A stretch of 64,000 nucleotides of DNA from an uncultured Oscillospiraceae bacterium (GTDB lineage: Bacteria > Bacillota > Clostridia > Oscillospirales > Ruminococcaceae): positions 50,447 through 114,446 of the forward strand of contig CAJTTH010000005.1 in NCBI GenBank assembly GCA_910579125.1, given 5' to 3'. The notes beneath the pieces were generated by a model. The model did no database searches and was not told where the DNA came from. It was given only the letters and a program-made list of their open reading frames with translations. Shown in pieces: positions 24,457 to 33,854 of the stretch (its first letter is position 1; every line of letters begins with the position of its first letter). The position numbers were made by a program, and so were the translations under genes.

Positions 24457-25403
24457 TCCTCGTCCTCTGTCGGCTCGGGCAGTCTGGCAGCCCGTATTTT
24501 CAGAATGTTCCTGTCCTCGACCTGTATAACGGTGAGCCTTACGCCCTCGTATTCCACGGCGGGCGGTACAAGCTCCGTGCCCTCGGGGATATACCCGAGC
24601 TTGTCGGTAATGAAGCCCGAGATCGTCTCGTATTCGTGATCTTCGGGCAGCTCGATCCCGAACAGCCCGAACACCTCCTCGGGGTCGGCTTCTCCCGCGG
24701 TGTCGCAGGTATCCTCGTCAATCCTTGTTATCAACTGCTTTTCATCGTCGTATTCGTCCTGAATGTTGCCCATTACCGCTTCGATAAGATCCTCGAGCGT
24801 GACTATACCCGCCGTTCCGCCGTATTCGTCCACGACGACCGCCATTCCCGACTTCATTTCGGTGAGCGTCTTGAACACGTCGGGGCAGGAGCACGATTCG
24901 GGAACATAGCTTACGTCGCGCAGAAAATCCCCGATATTAAAGTCGGACAGATCGGTCTTTCCGATAAGGCAAAGCAGGTCTTTGACGATGATTATCCCGA
25001 CGATCCTGTCAATGCTCTCCTCGTATGCGGGTATTCTCGAAAAGCCCAGATCGAGCGCCAGATATATCAGATCGTCCAGCGTTATCGAATTTACGTCCAC
25101 GCCCACGATATTCGTGCGGTGGGTCATAACGTCGGCTGCAGTGCGGTTGTCGAACTCGAAGATGTTGTTTATCATCTGCGCCGAGTTTTCCTCGATACCG
25201 TCCTCGTCGTCATCGCTCGCAAGCGCGTCCACGAGGTCGCGAACTTCGTCTTCCGTCACGTCCGCGTAATTCGCGCCGAGCGCCGACTTCAGCAATGCGG
25301 TAAGCCCCTTGTTCAGCCAGATAAGCGGCGCTAACAGCACCTTTCCGACCTTGTGTTCGTTTTCCTGTTTATCGCTAATACTTCGACTGCCGTCAGTATC
25401 CAT
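24453..25403 (-). CDS. CorC/TlyC-type CBS-pair protein without DUF21 membrane domain
   Basis: The 316-residue protein has two CBS domains (VMTHRTNIVGVD to about residue 155, then MAVVVDEYGGTAGIVTLEDLIEAVMG to about 220) and a C-terminal CorC_HlyC domain. Related proteins usually carry an N-terminal DUF21 domain of about 150 residues; here only some 50 residues with one short hydrophobic stretch (VLLAPLIWLNKGLTALL) precede the CBS region, as in E. coli CorC. Role in Mg/Co homeostasis is inferred from the family. It overlaps nth by 4 nt. Confidence 0.85.
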   Translation of the reverse strand: MDTDGSRSISDKQENEHKVGKVLLAPLIWLNKGLTALLKSALGANYADVTEDEVRDLVDALASDDDEDGIEENSAQMINNIFEFDNRTAADVMTHRTNIVGVDVNSITLDDLIYLALDLGFSRIPAYEESIDRIVGIIIVKDLLCLIGKTDLSDFNIGDFLRDVSYVPESCSCPDVFKTLTEMKSGMAVVVDEYGGTAGIVTLEDLIEAVMGNIQDEYDDEKQLITRIDEDTCDTAGEADPEEVFGLFGIELPEDHEYETISGFITDKLGYIPEGTELVPPAVEYEGVRLTVIQVEDRNILKIRAARLPEPTEDEE

Positions 25404-25419
25404 AAATCCTCCGTTAAAA

Positions 25420-25869
25420 TTATAAATTTAAACCCATGTTTTCCTCATTCGCGGCAAATCCGAGCGACGTATAAAGCGGTCTGCCGTTTTCGGTAGCGTC
25501 AAGCGAGATATAGCTTACGCCGTGTTCCCGTGCCTCATCGAGCAGCATTGTCACCATTTTCCGCGCGATGCCGCGCCGCCGATAATCGGCGTTGGTGTAT
25601 ACGTTCATAATATGCGCGCGTTTCCCCGGCGGGTGGTCGTAAGTCGGCATAACCGTAAAGTAACATATCGTCGCACATCCGACAGCCCTTTCGCCGTTGA
25701 ACGCAAGCACGGTAGTCTGATTACCGTGCCTGAAAAACTCCTCGGAAAGCCGCGTAAATTCTCCCTCAAACTCCGTTTCGGGTTTATCGTAAATTCCGCA
25801 AAGCAGCTCAATGCGCAGCTTTATAAATTCGCCGACGCGCTCCGTACCCGCTTTTTCAAATATTATCAT
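25420..25869 (-). CDS. GNAT family N-acetyltransferase
   Basis: The 149-residue protein has the GNAT core: ERAVGCATICYF, IMNVYTNADYRRRGIARKMVTMLL with the RRRGIA acetyl-CoA loop (about residues 95-102), and LYTSLGF near the end. The start MIIFEKAG overlaps the stop of the toroid protein gene as ATGA, so the longer frame to 25938 is rejected. Substrate unknown. Confidence 0.88.
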   Translation of the reverse strand: MIIFEKAGTERVGEFIKLRIELLCGIYDKPETEFEGEFTRLSEEFFRHGNQTTVLAFNGERAVGCATICYFTVMPTYDHPPGKRAHIMNVYTNADYRRRGIARKMVTMLLDEAREHGVSYISLDATENGRPLYTSLGFAANEENMGLNL

Positions 25870-26810
25870 CCGTGCTGCCTTTCTCCAAACTCGCTGAGAA
25901 ATCTCATATATTTTATCAGCAATTCGGACTTCCACCAATTCTCCGCCAAGGTAAATTCCTTGTAATCGTTATACCACAGCCACGGCACGATATACGAGCC
26001 GTCCTCGAGCTGCGTCTCGGCAAGCATCTCACATTCTTTTTTGACCGGCTCTTTGTTGTCCTCGAAGAACATACTTTCCCTGTTTTTGATAAGGTCTGAG
26101 GGAAGTGTGACGTATTCCGTTCTCCATTTTTCCGTTTCGCGGCAGATATCGGCGTTGACCTCCTCCTTAAGTTTGTCCGCAAATTCTCTCATATCGAAAG
26201 GCTCCAAGCCCGCCTCGGAGAGATACTCATACAGCCCCGTAAAGCAAGCCGTGATATGTTCCTCTCTGAAAGGAACGCTTGATACAAACCATTCATAAGC
26301 CTGCCTCGCTATTTTCTCCGCCTTTTTGTACAGCCCGCTGTCCTTATCCGCAAAACGGAGAATAAATCCCGCAAGGTAAGCGGTCGGGTTATATTTCATA
26401 TTATCATCGCTTTGCTTTTCGGAATAGCTCCACCATACCGCGTGAGGATAGTCGTTGTTGGTTTCCACGACATTCAGCCACTGATTATGCTTTTCCGAAA
26501 AATCCGCGCCGCTGTCAAGGTAGCGCAAAATTCCCTTTATAATTGCGTGTGAGCTGTCTGTAAAGCCGATCTCCCTTAAAATTTCGCAGGCTGCCCACGT
26601 CTGAATAGGTGAGGAATTCGGATTGAAGCTGTCCGCCTCAAGCGCGTATCCGAAGCCACCGTCCGCGTTCTGATACGCCGCAAGCGCGGTGAGGACGTCC
26701 TCGCGGTTTCCACCCTCAAAATGATAACGCCAGCGTGCCATATCTAAAGGTCGTGCGTTGCGGTAAATAAAAGCGCGCGCTTTTCTGAAAATCTCATCGT
26801 ATTTACTCAT
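25866..26810 (-). CDS. Terpenoid cyclase/prenyltransferase-like alpha-alpha toroid protein
   Basis: This 314-residue soluble protein contains QW-like toroid motifs: ALAAYQNADGGFGYALEAD (about residues 41-60) and AETQLEDGSYIVPWLWYND (about 265-283). These mark the alpha-alpha barrel shared by squalene cyclases and protein prenyltransferases, but the DxDD or zinc-ligand catalytic motifs are not visible. Clostridial genomes carry many such proteins without known function. It overlaps tatD by 8 nt and the GNAT gene by 4 nt in the metG operon. Confidence 0.75.
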   Translation of the reverse strand: MSKYDEIFRKARAFIYRNARPLDMARWRYHFEGGNREDVLTALAAYQNADGGFGYALEADSFNPNSSPIQTWAACEILREIGFTDSSHAIIKGILRYLDSGADFSEKHNQWLNVVETNNDYPHAVWWSYSEKQSDDNMKYNPTAYLAGFILRFADKDSGLYKKAEKIARQAYEWFVSSVPFREEHITACFTGLYEYLSEAGLEPFDMREFADKLKEEVNADICRETEKWRTEYVTLPSDLIKNRESMFFEDNKEPVKKECEMLAETQLEDGSYIVPWLWYNDYKEFTLAENWWKSELLIKYMRFLSEFGERQHG

Positions 26811-27582
26811 CAGTATCCCCTGTTCCGAAAAACAGCCTTTCCCCGTTTTTTCTCGCGATATCTATCATTTCCTCGGTGGAAACGCCCTTTATCTCCGCCA
26901 TTTTCGCGGCGGTAAACGCGATCATTGAGCTGTCCGAGCGCTCTCCGCGGTGAGGAACGGGCGCCATATACGGGCAGTCCGTTTCGAGCAGCAGACGCTC
27001 TATCGGTGTTTCCGCGCAGGCAGCGCACGCCTTTTTGGAGTTCTTGAACGTAAGCACTCCCGTAAATCCGATATACATTCCGAGCTTGACGACTTCGCGC
27101 GCGGTCTCGGCGCTGCCCGAAAAGCAGTGCAGCACTCCGCGAGGTTTGTATTTGCGGAGTATCTCCATAGTATCTCCCGAAGCGTCGCGCGAGTGGATAA
27201 TAACGGGCAAGCCGAGCCGCTTCGCCATTTCAAGCTGCTTGATGAAAACGTCGTGCTGAACCTCGCGGTTCGGCTCGGGGTAGTGATAGTCAAGCCCTAT
27301 TTCGCCCAGCGCGGCGACCTTTTTATGCTCCAGCAGCTTTTCCAACAGTCTCTCCCAGTTGTCAGGCAGGTCTGAGGCATTCTCGGGGTGAATACCCGCC
27401 GCCGCGTAAATATAGCCGTACCGTTCAGCAAGCGCGATCTCCTCCATGCTCGACGGAATATCGCAGCCGACCGCGAGAACGCGTCCGACATTTTTGCTCG
27501 GCAATTCGGCGAGAATGTCGTCAAGCTCCCCGCCGAAATCTTCTTTAAAATAGTGTGCGTGCGTATCAAAAATATTGCCCAT
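26803..27582 (-). CDS. TatD-family metal-dependent DNase
   Basis: The 259-residue TIM-barrel protein has all TatD metal ligands: DTHAHYF near the start, GEIGLDYH (about residue 93), IIHSRDA (about 130), LHCFSG (about 152) and LETDCPYMAPVPHRGE (about 203). Length matches the family. TatD next to metG is a common order in Bacillota. The ATG overlaps the previous stop by one base (TAATG). Confidence 0.95.
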   Translation of the reverse strand: MGNIFDTHAHYFKEDFGGELDDILAELPSKNVGRVLAVGCDIPSSMEEIALAERYGYIYAAAGIHPENASDLPDNWERLLEKLLEHKKVAALGEIGLDYHYPEPNREVQHDVFIKQLEMAKRLGLPVIIHSRDASGDTMEILRKYKPRGVLHCFSGSAETAREVVKLGMYIGFTGVLTFKNSKKACAACAETPIERLLLETDCPYMAPVPHRGERSDSSMIAFTAAKMAEIKGVSTEEMIDIARKNGERLFFGTGDTDE

Positions 27583-28229
27583 TACGCCGCTCCGTTAAAG
27601 TACGCCTCAAGAACGAGCTGCTTTGTTTCGTAGCTCTCCAGCGGCAAACGTCCGCGTCCGCCGAACAGCTTTTCGGTGTCGCCGAACGCCGACAGGAACG
27701 ACCGCTCCAGCATACCCGCCTTGTCTTCGCCCTCAATGTTCACACAGTCGAAGAACATAAGCAGCCGCGCGGCAGTCTCGTCTGGCTGCCAGTATTCCTC
27801 GGTGTTTTCTTCGGCGGCGGAGCTGCCGTAAAGCTGCCGCAGCTGCGCTAGCAGCTCCTCGGCGTACATTTTCGCGCCCACGCTCGGAACGTTCCCCGAA
27901 AGCACCTCGCCCTGTTTCACGAACATAGCGCGGATAATATGGCTCACGCCCTTTGTCATACGCTCCTCAAGAGACGCGGGGGCGCTCTGCTCGTCAACCT
28001 TTTCGATCATATCCTCGGTATTCTCCTTTTGCGCGAGGTTGTTGTCGGCGGTCTGCTTCTGCGCCGATTTCTTGGTGTAGGCGGGAGTAAACGCCGCCTC
28101 GGATTTTACAAAGCTGTCGGTATGCTCGGCGGCAAGCGTGCTGGTCTTTGTTTCTGTGCGCTGCGTCGAGGCTTTTGTCAATGTGGTCTGATTTATCGAG
28201 CCTATATCGGCTATTCTTGAAATATCCAT
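27582..28229 (-). CDS. Hypothetical protein of the metG operon
   Basis: The 215-residue protein has a Thr/Ser/Lys-rich, probably disordered N-terminal half (residues 1-90) that starts MDISRIADIGSINQTT, and a helical C-terminal half ending with SFLSAFGDTEKLFGGRGRLP and a conserved-looking YETKQLVLEAYFNG. No signal peptide or membrane segment is seen. I do not recognise the family. GGGGGAAATG precedes the start; its stop shares a base with the tatD ATG. Confidence 0.7.
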   Translation of the reverse strand: MDISRIADIGSINQTTLTKASTQRTETKTSTLAAEHTDSFVKSEAAFTPAYTKKSAQKQTADNNLAQKENTEDMIEKVDEQSAPASLEERMTKGVSHIIRAMFVKQGEVLSGNVPSVGAKMYAEELLAQLRQLYGSSAAEENTEEYWQPDETAARLLMFFDCVNIEGEDKAGMLERSFLSAFGDTEKLFGGRGRLPLESYETKQLVLEAYFNGAA

Positions 28230-28266
28230 ACTTCATTTCCCCCTTCCATGGGTTATTAAGAGCAAC

Positions 28267-28686
28267 TTATCTCATAATTTCATCATGATCCTCGCCGCAA
28301 AGCTCCTCGTCGTGATCGTGCGGTTGGAATCCGAGAATATCTCTGCCGCGTGTTCCGTATCTGTCGCGCTGTGTGTCAACATACTTCTCGAGCACGGTCA
28401 GAAAATCCCTCGGCTTTTTTATCGACCTTATCTCCTTTACGGGAGTGTCGACGTCCTTGCAGTTGAGTATTACCGTGCCGCAGCCGAACATTCTCTGTCC
28501 GAGCGGCAGCCGCAGGCTTTTGTCGAGGATACGGTACAGTTCCACCTCGTCCTCGACAATATTCAGAAAACCTTTGCGGGTTATCAGTTTCTTTTCGGTG
28601 AGTATATATCTTGTGAACGACCACGGCAGTCCGAGAAACGTCCGTTTTTTGTCTGTCCACACTTGTCCGGGAACAGGTTTAGCCAT
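28267..28686 (-). CDS. PH-domain (bPH_2/DUF304-like) protein
   Basis: The 139-residue protein has a basic N-terminal half with the bPH_2 pattern (YILTEKKLITRKGFLNIVEDEVELYRILDKSL, here only its key features cited: strand, turn, ILD) followed by strands TVILNCKDVDTPVKEIRSIKKP and a hydrophilic His/Asp/Glu-rich tail. Such domains bind lipids or proteins at membranes; no transmembrane helix is present. It lies 36 bp after metG in the same operon. Confidence 0.75.
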   Translation of the reverse strand: MAKPVPGQVWTDKKRTFLGLPWSFTRYILTEKKLITRKGFLNIVEDEVELYRILDKSLRLPLGQRMFGCGTVILNCKDVDTPVKEIRSIKKPRDFLTVLEKYVDTQRDRYGTRGRDILGFQPHDHDEELCGEDHDEIMR

Positions 28687-28722
28687 TTTGTCCTCCTAAT
28701 CTCAGCGGCAGATCTAATGCCG

Positions 28723-30660
28723 TCATCTTATCGTAGAGCCGTTCGGAACGTCCTTGTCGAGGAACAGCACCCGAACGTCGTCCTCTCCCGCGTCGCAAGC
28801 AAGTATCATACCCTCGGACAGCTCTCCGCAGAGCTTGGCGGGCGCGAGATTAGCAACGAACACTATCTTCTTTCCCACCAAGTCCTCGGGTTTATACCAC
28901 TTCGCGATACCCGAAACTATCTGCCGTCCGTTCCGTCCGTCGTCGACGGTGAGCTTGAGCAGCTTTTTCGCCTTTGCAACCTTTTCACAGGCTGTGATCT
29001 CGCCGCTGCGCAGTTTAATTTCGGCGAATTGGTCGATATTGATGATATTCGCCTTGTCTAAATCTTCGTCCTCGCGGATAGTTTTTGCGGGCTTTATCAT
29101 TGCGTTCAGCTCGTCGATCTCTTTGTCCGCGTCAATTCTCGGGAACAGCACGTCCCCCTTGTGAACGGTGACGTTTTCGGGCAGCTTCCCGAACTCGCCC
29201 AGAACATCGTATGCGGTAAGGCTCTCGTCTGCGCCTATCTGCTGCCATACTATGGGCATGGTGCGCGGCATAAACGCCGCCAGTAGTCCCGAGCAAATTC
29301 GTATTGTCTCCAGAAGATTATACAGAACGCTCGCCAGACGAGCCTTTTTCTCCTCGTTCTTTCCGAGAACCCACGGCTCGGTCTCGTCGATATACTTGTT
29401 CGCACGGGAAACAACCTTGAATATCTCCTCCAGCGCTTTTGAAAGCTGCGCTTCCTCGACGAGCGGCGCGACTGTCTCACGCAGAGACCTCGCCATGCCG
29501 ATAAGCTCGTCGTCGAGCGGCTCGGGCTGCCGTTTGGTCGGGAGCGTGCCGCCGAAATATTTGTCTGCCATAGCCACGGTACGCGAAACGAGGTTGCCCA
29601 GATCGTTCGCCAGATCGGAGTTTATGCGGCTTATCATTATCTCGTTCGAAAAATTGCTGTCCGAGCCGTAGGGCATATCGCGCAGTATCTGATAACGCAC
29701 AGCGTCCGAGCCGTAGCGCTCCGCGAGCACAAACGGGTCGATAACGTTGCCGATAGACTTCGACATTTTCTGTCCGTTAAAGTTTATCCAACCGTGCCCG
29801 TACAGCTTTTTCGGCAGCGGCTGATCCAGCATCATCAGAATAATCGGCCAGATTATCGAGTGGAAACGCACGATCTCCTTTGCGGTCATGTGCATATCTG
29901 CGGGCCAGTATATGCCGTAATCATCATACTTGTCGTTTTCATAGCCGAGGGCGGTTATATAGTTCGACAGTGCGTCCACCCAGACGTATACAACGTGCTT
30001 GGGGTCGAAGTCCACGGGTATACCCCATGTGAATGATGTTCTCGAAACACACAGATCTTCAAGACCCGGCTTTATGAAGTTGTTTATCATCTCGTTGACA
30101 CGGCTCTTCGGGGAGAGGTAGTCCGTTTCGGTGAGAAACTTCTCCACCTTGTCCGCGAATTCCGACACCTTGAGGAAGTATGCCTCCTCGTGAGCGTCGA
30201 TAACGTCTCGTCCGCAGTCGGGGCACTTTCCGTCCTTGAGCTGGCTCTCCGTCCAGAAACTCTCGCAGGGCGTGCAGTATTTGCCCTCATACTGTCCCTT
30301 GTAGATATAACCCTTGTCGTAGAGTTTTTTGAAGATGTTTTGTACACTTTTTATGTGGTAATCATCGGTGGTGCGGATATAACGTGTATAGCTGATATCC
30401 ATTGTCTCCCAGAGCTTCTTAAAGTTCTCGACGATCGGGTCTACATATTCTTTCGGGGTAACGCCCTTTTCCTTGGCTTTCAACTCAATCTTCTGTCCGT
30501 GTTCGTCCGTTCCCGTCAGGAACATTACGTCGTAGCCCTGCATTCTCTTGAAACGTGCTATCGTGTCACAGGCAACGGTCGTGTAGCAGTGACCTATATG
30601 CGGTTCTCCCGAGGGATAGTAAATGGGAGTGGTTATATAATATTTTCCATTTTGGTTCAT
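28723..30660 (-). CDS. metG: Methionyl-tRNA synthetase
   Basis: The 645-residue class I synthetase has HIGH (residues about 17-20), paired zinc cysteines CTPC and CPDC (about 127-147), KMSKS (about 300) and a C-terminal Trbp111-type tRNA-binding domain (about 540-645). The start at 30660 is chosen because GGGGAAG lies about 8 nt upstream; the ATG 21 nt earlier has no site. It heads an eight-gene operon that ends with nth. No T-box leader motif was seen in 30661-30760. Confidence 0.97.
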   Translation of the reverse strand: MNQNGKYYITTPIYYPSGEPHIGHCYTTVACDTIARFKRMQGYDVMFLTGTDEHGQKIELKAKEKGVTPKEYVDPIVENFKKLWETMDISYTRYIRTTDDYHIKSVQNIFKKLYDKGYIYKGQYEGKYCTPCESFWTESQLKDGKCPDCGRDVIDAHEEAYFLKVSEFADKVEKFLTETDYLSPKSRVNEMINNFIKPGLEDLCVSRTSFTWGIPVDFDPKHVVYVWVDALSNYITALGYENDKYDDYGIYWPADMHMTAKEIVRFHSIIWPIILMMLDQPLPKKLYGHGWINFNGQKMSKSIGNVIDPFVLAERYGSDAVRYQILRDMPYGSDSNFSNEIMISRINSDLANDLGNLVSRTVAMADKYFGGTLPTKRQPEPLDDELIGMARSLRETVAPLVEEAQLSKALEEIFKVVSRANKYIDETEPWVLGKNEEKKARLASVLYNLLETIRICSGLLAAFMPRTMPIVWQQIGADESLTAYDVLGEFGKLPENVTVHKGDVLFPRIDADKEIDELNAMIKPAKTIREDEDLDKANIINIDQFAEIKLRSGEITACEKVAKAKKLLKLTVDDGRNGRQIVSGIAKWYKPEDLVGKKIVFVANLAPAKLCGELSEGMILACDAGEDDVRVLFLDKDVPNGSTIR

Positions 30661-30733
30661 CGGTATCTTCCCCTTTTCCATTATTTGTTAATTTTGTAAA
30701 ATATGACGAAATCGACCATACTTATATAATTAT

Positions 30734-30762
30734 ATTATAGTACATTTTCACTCATTTTTCAA
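30734..30762 (-). promoter_or_regulatory. Promoter of the metG operon
   Basis: Minus-strand TTGAAA (30757-30762) and TATAAT (30734-30739), spacer 17 bp. The 304-bp gap 30661-30964 holds this, the divergent promoter at 30811 and two imperfect leader hairpins (ACAAATTT / AAATTTGT near 30851-30898, and TCACA / TTGTGA near 30898-30923). Confidence 0.82.
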
Positions 30763-30810
30763 GTATTGGGAAAAAAATCAAGAAATTTTTACATATTACA
30801 TAAAAAAGAC

Positions 30811-30839
30811 TTGATTTTTTTTGCATTTTTTAGTACAAT
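30811..30839 (+). promoter_or_regulatory. Promoter of the PucR-type regulator gene
   Basis: TTGATT (30811-30816) and TACAAT (30834-30839), spacer 17 bp. Confidence 0.75.
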
Positions 30840-30964
30840 AGAGATAGGCACAAATTTTCGGGGGCTTGGACTGTATATTTTAGACAAAAAGAAATTTGTC
30901 ACAGGGAGCGTTCTTGCCTTGTGAAGCAGAGGAAAATAGCAAAAATTCGGAAAGAGGTAAACAA

Positions 30965-32050
30965 ATGTCAAACAGGCTATTTCAGGGTATCGTCCATCAG
31001 ATGAAGGACACAGTCAACAGAGTTATCGGCGTTATCGATGAAAACGGAACGATCGTTGCCTGCAGCGATCTTACAAGAGTAGGCGGAGGAAACGATTTCT
31101 TTTCCATAGAGCTTGGAGATTCACACGAGGTCTTTATCCGCGACGGATATACCTACAAGCCGTTCGGCGTTCATATCAAGCCCGACTACGCGGTGTTCGT
31201 GGAGGGCACGGACGAGTCCGCGTCCAAATACGCGGGCATTATCGCAATATCTCTTTCCAGCATTAAGCAGTACTACGATGAAAAGTACGACAGAAACAAT
31301 TTCGTAAAGAATATCATTCTTGATAACGTTCTCCCGGGCGACATAAGCCTTAAAGCGCGCGAGCTGCACTTCAACGGCGATATAAGCCGCGTCGTGTTCC
31401 TGATAAGCGTGATAGCGTCCAACGATGTTTCGGCGTATGACGTTATTCAGAACCTGTTCCCCGACAAGAACAAGGACTTCGTTTTCAACATCACCGAAAC
31501 GGACATCGTGCTTGTCAAGGAGGTCAAGAACAACATCGACGTAAAGGATCTCGAAAAACTGGCGCGGAGCATTTCAGACACGCTGTCGAGCGAGTTCTTC
31601 ACCAAGGTGAACGTCGGCATCGGCACGCCTGTGCTCGGCGTCAAGGAGCTTGCGCGCTCGTTCAAAGAAGCGCAGACCGCTCTGGAGGTCGGAAAGGTGT
31701 TCGACACTGACAAGAATATCGTATCCTACGACAATCTCGGCATCGCGAGACTTATCTACCATCTGCCGACGACGCTTTGCGACACGTTCCTCAAGGAGGT
31801 GTTCAAGAAGAATTCTATCGAGAGCCTCGATCACGAGACTTTGTTCACCATACAGAAGTTCTTTGAAAACAGCCTGAACGTCTCCGAAACGTCCAGAAAG
31901 CTGTTCGTTCACAGAAACACGCTCGTATACCGTCTTGACAAGATCAAGAAGCTGACGGGTCTCGACTTGCGCGAGTTCGACCACGCGATCATCTTTAAGA
32001 TCGCGCTTATGGTAAAGAAGTACCTCGCCGCAAATCCGACTAAGTTCTGA
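30965..32050 (+). CDS. PucR/CdaR-type transcriptional regulator
   Basis: The 361-residue protein has an N-terminal sensor-like region (residues 1-125, with VIDENGTIVACSDL), a GGDEF-like linker domain (about 150-270) and a C-terminal PucR helix-turn-helix (ETSRKLFVHRNTLVYRLDKIKKLTGLDLR, about 325-353; only its core HRNTLVYRLDKI is diagnostic). CdaR/PucR proteins regulate sugar-acid, purine and other catabolic genes. The start has AGAGGT upstream; a longer frame from 30896 is rejected. No adjacent target operon is evident: metG is divergent and ftsE follows. Confidence 0.88.
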   Translation: MSNRLFQGIVHQMKDTVNRVIGVIDENGTIVACSDLTRVGGGNDFFSIELGDSHEVFIRDGYTYKPFGVHIKPDYAVFVEGTDESASKYAGIIAISLSSIKQYYDEKYDRNNFVKNIILDNVLPGDISLKARELHFNGDISRVVFLISVIASNDVSAYDVIQNLFPDKNKDFVFNITETDIVLVKEVKNNIDVKDLEKLARSISDTLSSEFFTKVNVGIGTPVLGVKELARSFKEAQTALEVGKVFDTDKNIVSYDNLGIARLIYHLPTTLCDTFLKEVFKKNSIESLDHETLFTIQKFFENSLNVSETSRKLFVHRNTLVYRLDKIKKLTGLDLREFDHAIIFKIALMVKKYLAANPTKF

Positions 32051-32067
32051 TAAAAACGATAAAATAC

Positions 32068-32103
32068 GGCTGTCTGAGCGGCTGAAATTCCGCTCGGACA
32101 GCC
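32068..32103 (+). terminator. Terminator-like hairpin after the PucR-type gene
   Basis: A 14-bp stem (GGCTGTC.. with ..GACAGCC, one G-T pair) with an 8-nt loop; the following TTGCGGTTTGTT is only moderately T-rich. Confidence 0.65.
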
Positions 32104-32225
32104 TTGCGGTTTGTTATGGTACGTTTTGTATCGTTGACAATTAAAGAGAGATAATAGATAAAAATATATATAATTGGGAAATTACGCATTGCTTATTCTG
32201 AAATCTTAGGGGGAGTAATGATTTT

Positions 32226-32912
32226 ATGGTAGAAATGAAGAACGTCAACGTACACTATTCTAGCGGCGTTGACGCTTTAGTGGACGTAAATCTCCGTATA
32301 AACGACGGAGAATTTGTGTTCATAGTCGGCGGAAACGGCGCGGGAAAGTCCACGCTGCTGAAGCTGATGATGAGGGAGCTTGTGCCGAGTTCCGGGCGCG
32401 TTTTCGTGAACGGGTATAATTTATCCAAGCTCAAGGGCAACAAAATAGCGAAATTCCGACGCTCTATCGGGGTGGTGTTTCAGGAGTTCCGGCTTATTCA
32501 GGATTTCACCGCGTATGAAAACGTTTCGTTCGTGCTGAGGATCGCAGATCAGTCCAACAAATACATTCGCCAGAGAGTGCCGTATGTGCTGAATCTCGTG
32601 GAGCTGGCGATGAAAGCGAAGAGCAAGACGAGAGAGCTATCGGGAGGTGAGCAGCAGCGCGTTGCGATCGCCCGCGCCCTCGCGAACGACCCGGGTCTGC
32701 TTATCGTCGACGAGCCGACGGGAAATCTCGACCCCAAGCGCTCGTATGAGCTTGTGGGGCTGCTTAAGGAAATAAACCGCTGCGGCACGACCGTAGTTAT
32801 GATCACGCATGAGCATGAGCTTGTGCGCTATTTCGGAGGAAGAATAATCAACATTGAAAAAGGCTCGATAACCTTTGACGAGACGATCGGAGGTAACGAT
32901 GAGGGCGAGTAA
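32226..32912 (+). CDS. ftsE: Cell division ATP-binding protein FtsE
   Basis: The 228-residue ABC ATPase has Walker A GGNGAGKST (GPSGAGKST is more common), Q-loop FQEFRLI, signature LSGGEQQR, Walker B LLIVDEP and the FtsE-typical GNLDP. With FtsX it forms the membrane complex that activates cell-wall hydrolases at division or elongation. GGGGGAG lies 10 nt upstream. A TTGACA at 32134 lacks a good -10, so the promoter is unsettled. The end overlaps the ftsX start. Confidence 0.95.
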   Translation: MVEMKNVNVHYSSGVDALVDVNLRINDGEFVFIVGGNGAGKSTLLKLMMRELVPSSGRVFVNGYNLSKLKGNKIAKFRRSIGVVFQEFRLIQDFTAYENVSFVLRIADQSNKYIRQRVPYVLNLVELAMKAKSKTRELSGGEQQRVAIARALANDPGLLIVDEPTGNLDPKRSYELVGLLKEINRCGTTVVMITHEHELVRYFGGRIINIEKGSITFDETIGGNDEGE

Positions 32913-33804
32913 TGTCAGTTACCTTGTGAAAAAGGGAATAACCTCCGTCTGGAAAAATTTCGTGATGTCTTTCGCGAGCTTTTCGATATTGCTTGTCAGC
33001 CTTTTCCAGATAAGCCTTACGGTGCTTTTTATGATGAACGTCAACATCGTGCTTGGCAACGTCGAGGATACCAACCAGGTAATCGTCTATATCAAGGACG
33101 GCGTGAGCGCGTCGATGGTGGAGCATATAGGCGACGTGCTCCATAGCAACGCCGATCTTACCGATATCGAATATATCTCCAAGGAAGAAGCGGAAGCGGA
33201 TTTTATTGAAACGTATATGGGCGAGTACGCGGAGCTTATGGATTATTTGGAGTCTAACCCTATGCCGGAGGCGTACAAGGTCAGAGTAACGGACGTGGAG
33301 AAGATACGTCCGATAGTGGCGGCGATAGAAACGCTCGAGGGCATTGAAAAGGTGCGCACGTCCTACGAGTTTGCGGACGCGCTGGTAAATATCCGCAACA
33401 CGTTCTCGGTGATCATTATCGCGGTGATGCTTACTCTGGTGCTGGTAAGTATCGTGATAATCTCAAACACGATAAGGACAAGCGTTTTCGCGCGGCGAAG
33501 CGAGATAACAATAATGAAATACGTCGGCGCAACGAACGGATTTATCAAGCTGCCGTTTTTCGTGGAGGGTATGTTCGTGGGAATACTCGCGGGCGTTGCC
33601 GCGTGGGGACTTGCGTGGTTTATCTACGATTCCGTATTCTCGCTGTTCGCGGGGAGCTTTGCGCTTTGGGAGATGATCGGTTTCTTCAATCTGATACCGT
33701 TTGACGCCGTAAACTGGACGGTTCTCGCGATAAACTGCGGAGCGGGCGCGCTGCTCGGCGCAGTCGGCACGGTCATCAGCATGGGCAAGTATCTTAAGGT
33801 TTAA
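32899..33804 (+). CDS. ftsX: Cell division protein FtsX
   Basis: The 301-residue protein has four membrane segments (about residues 20-45, 175-200, 225-250, 270-295) and a large extracellular loop (about 50-165) between the first two, the FtsX topology. The closing RSEITIMKYVGATNGFI region is the FtsX/permease motif that contacts FtsE. The start at 32899 has GGAGGT 6 nt upstream and overlaps ftsE by 14 nt. Confidence 0.95.
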   Translation: MRASNVSYLVKKGITSVWKNFVMSFASFSILLVSLFQISLTVLFMMNVNIVLGNVEDTNQVIVYIKDGVSASMVEHIGDVLHSNADLTDIEYISKEEAEADFIETYMGEYAELMDYLESNPMPEAYKVRVTDVEKIRPIVAAIETLEGIEKVRTSYEFADALVNIRNTFSVIIIAVMLTLVLVSIVIISNTIRTSVFARRSEITIMKYVGATNGFIKLPFFVEGMFVGILAGVAAWGLAWFIYDSVFSLFAGSFALWEMIGFFNLIPFDAVNWTVLAINCGAGALLGAVGTVISMGKYLKV

Positions 33805-33854
33805 GATGCGGCAGCAGACATTTGGATTTTCAAATCGGGATAGGAGTAGATCTA

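Noticed and set aside
30661..30964. T-box leader upstream of metG
   Set aside because: The leader after the promoter at 30734-30762 is only about 70 nt and shows no AGGGUGGNACCGCG motif on the minus strand.
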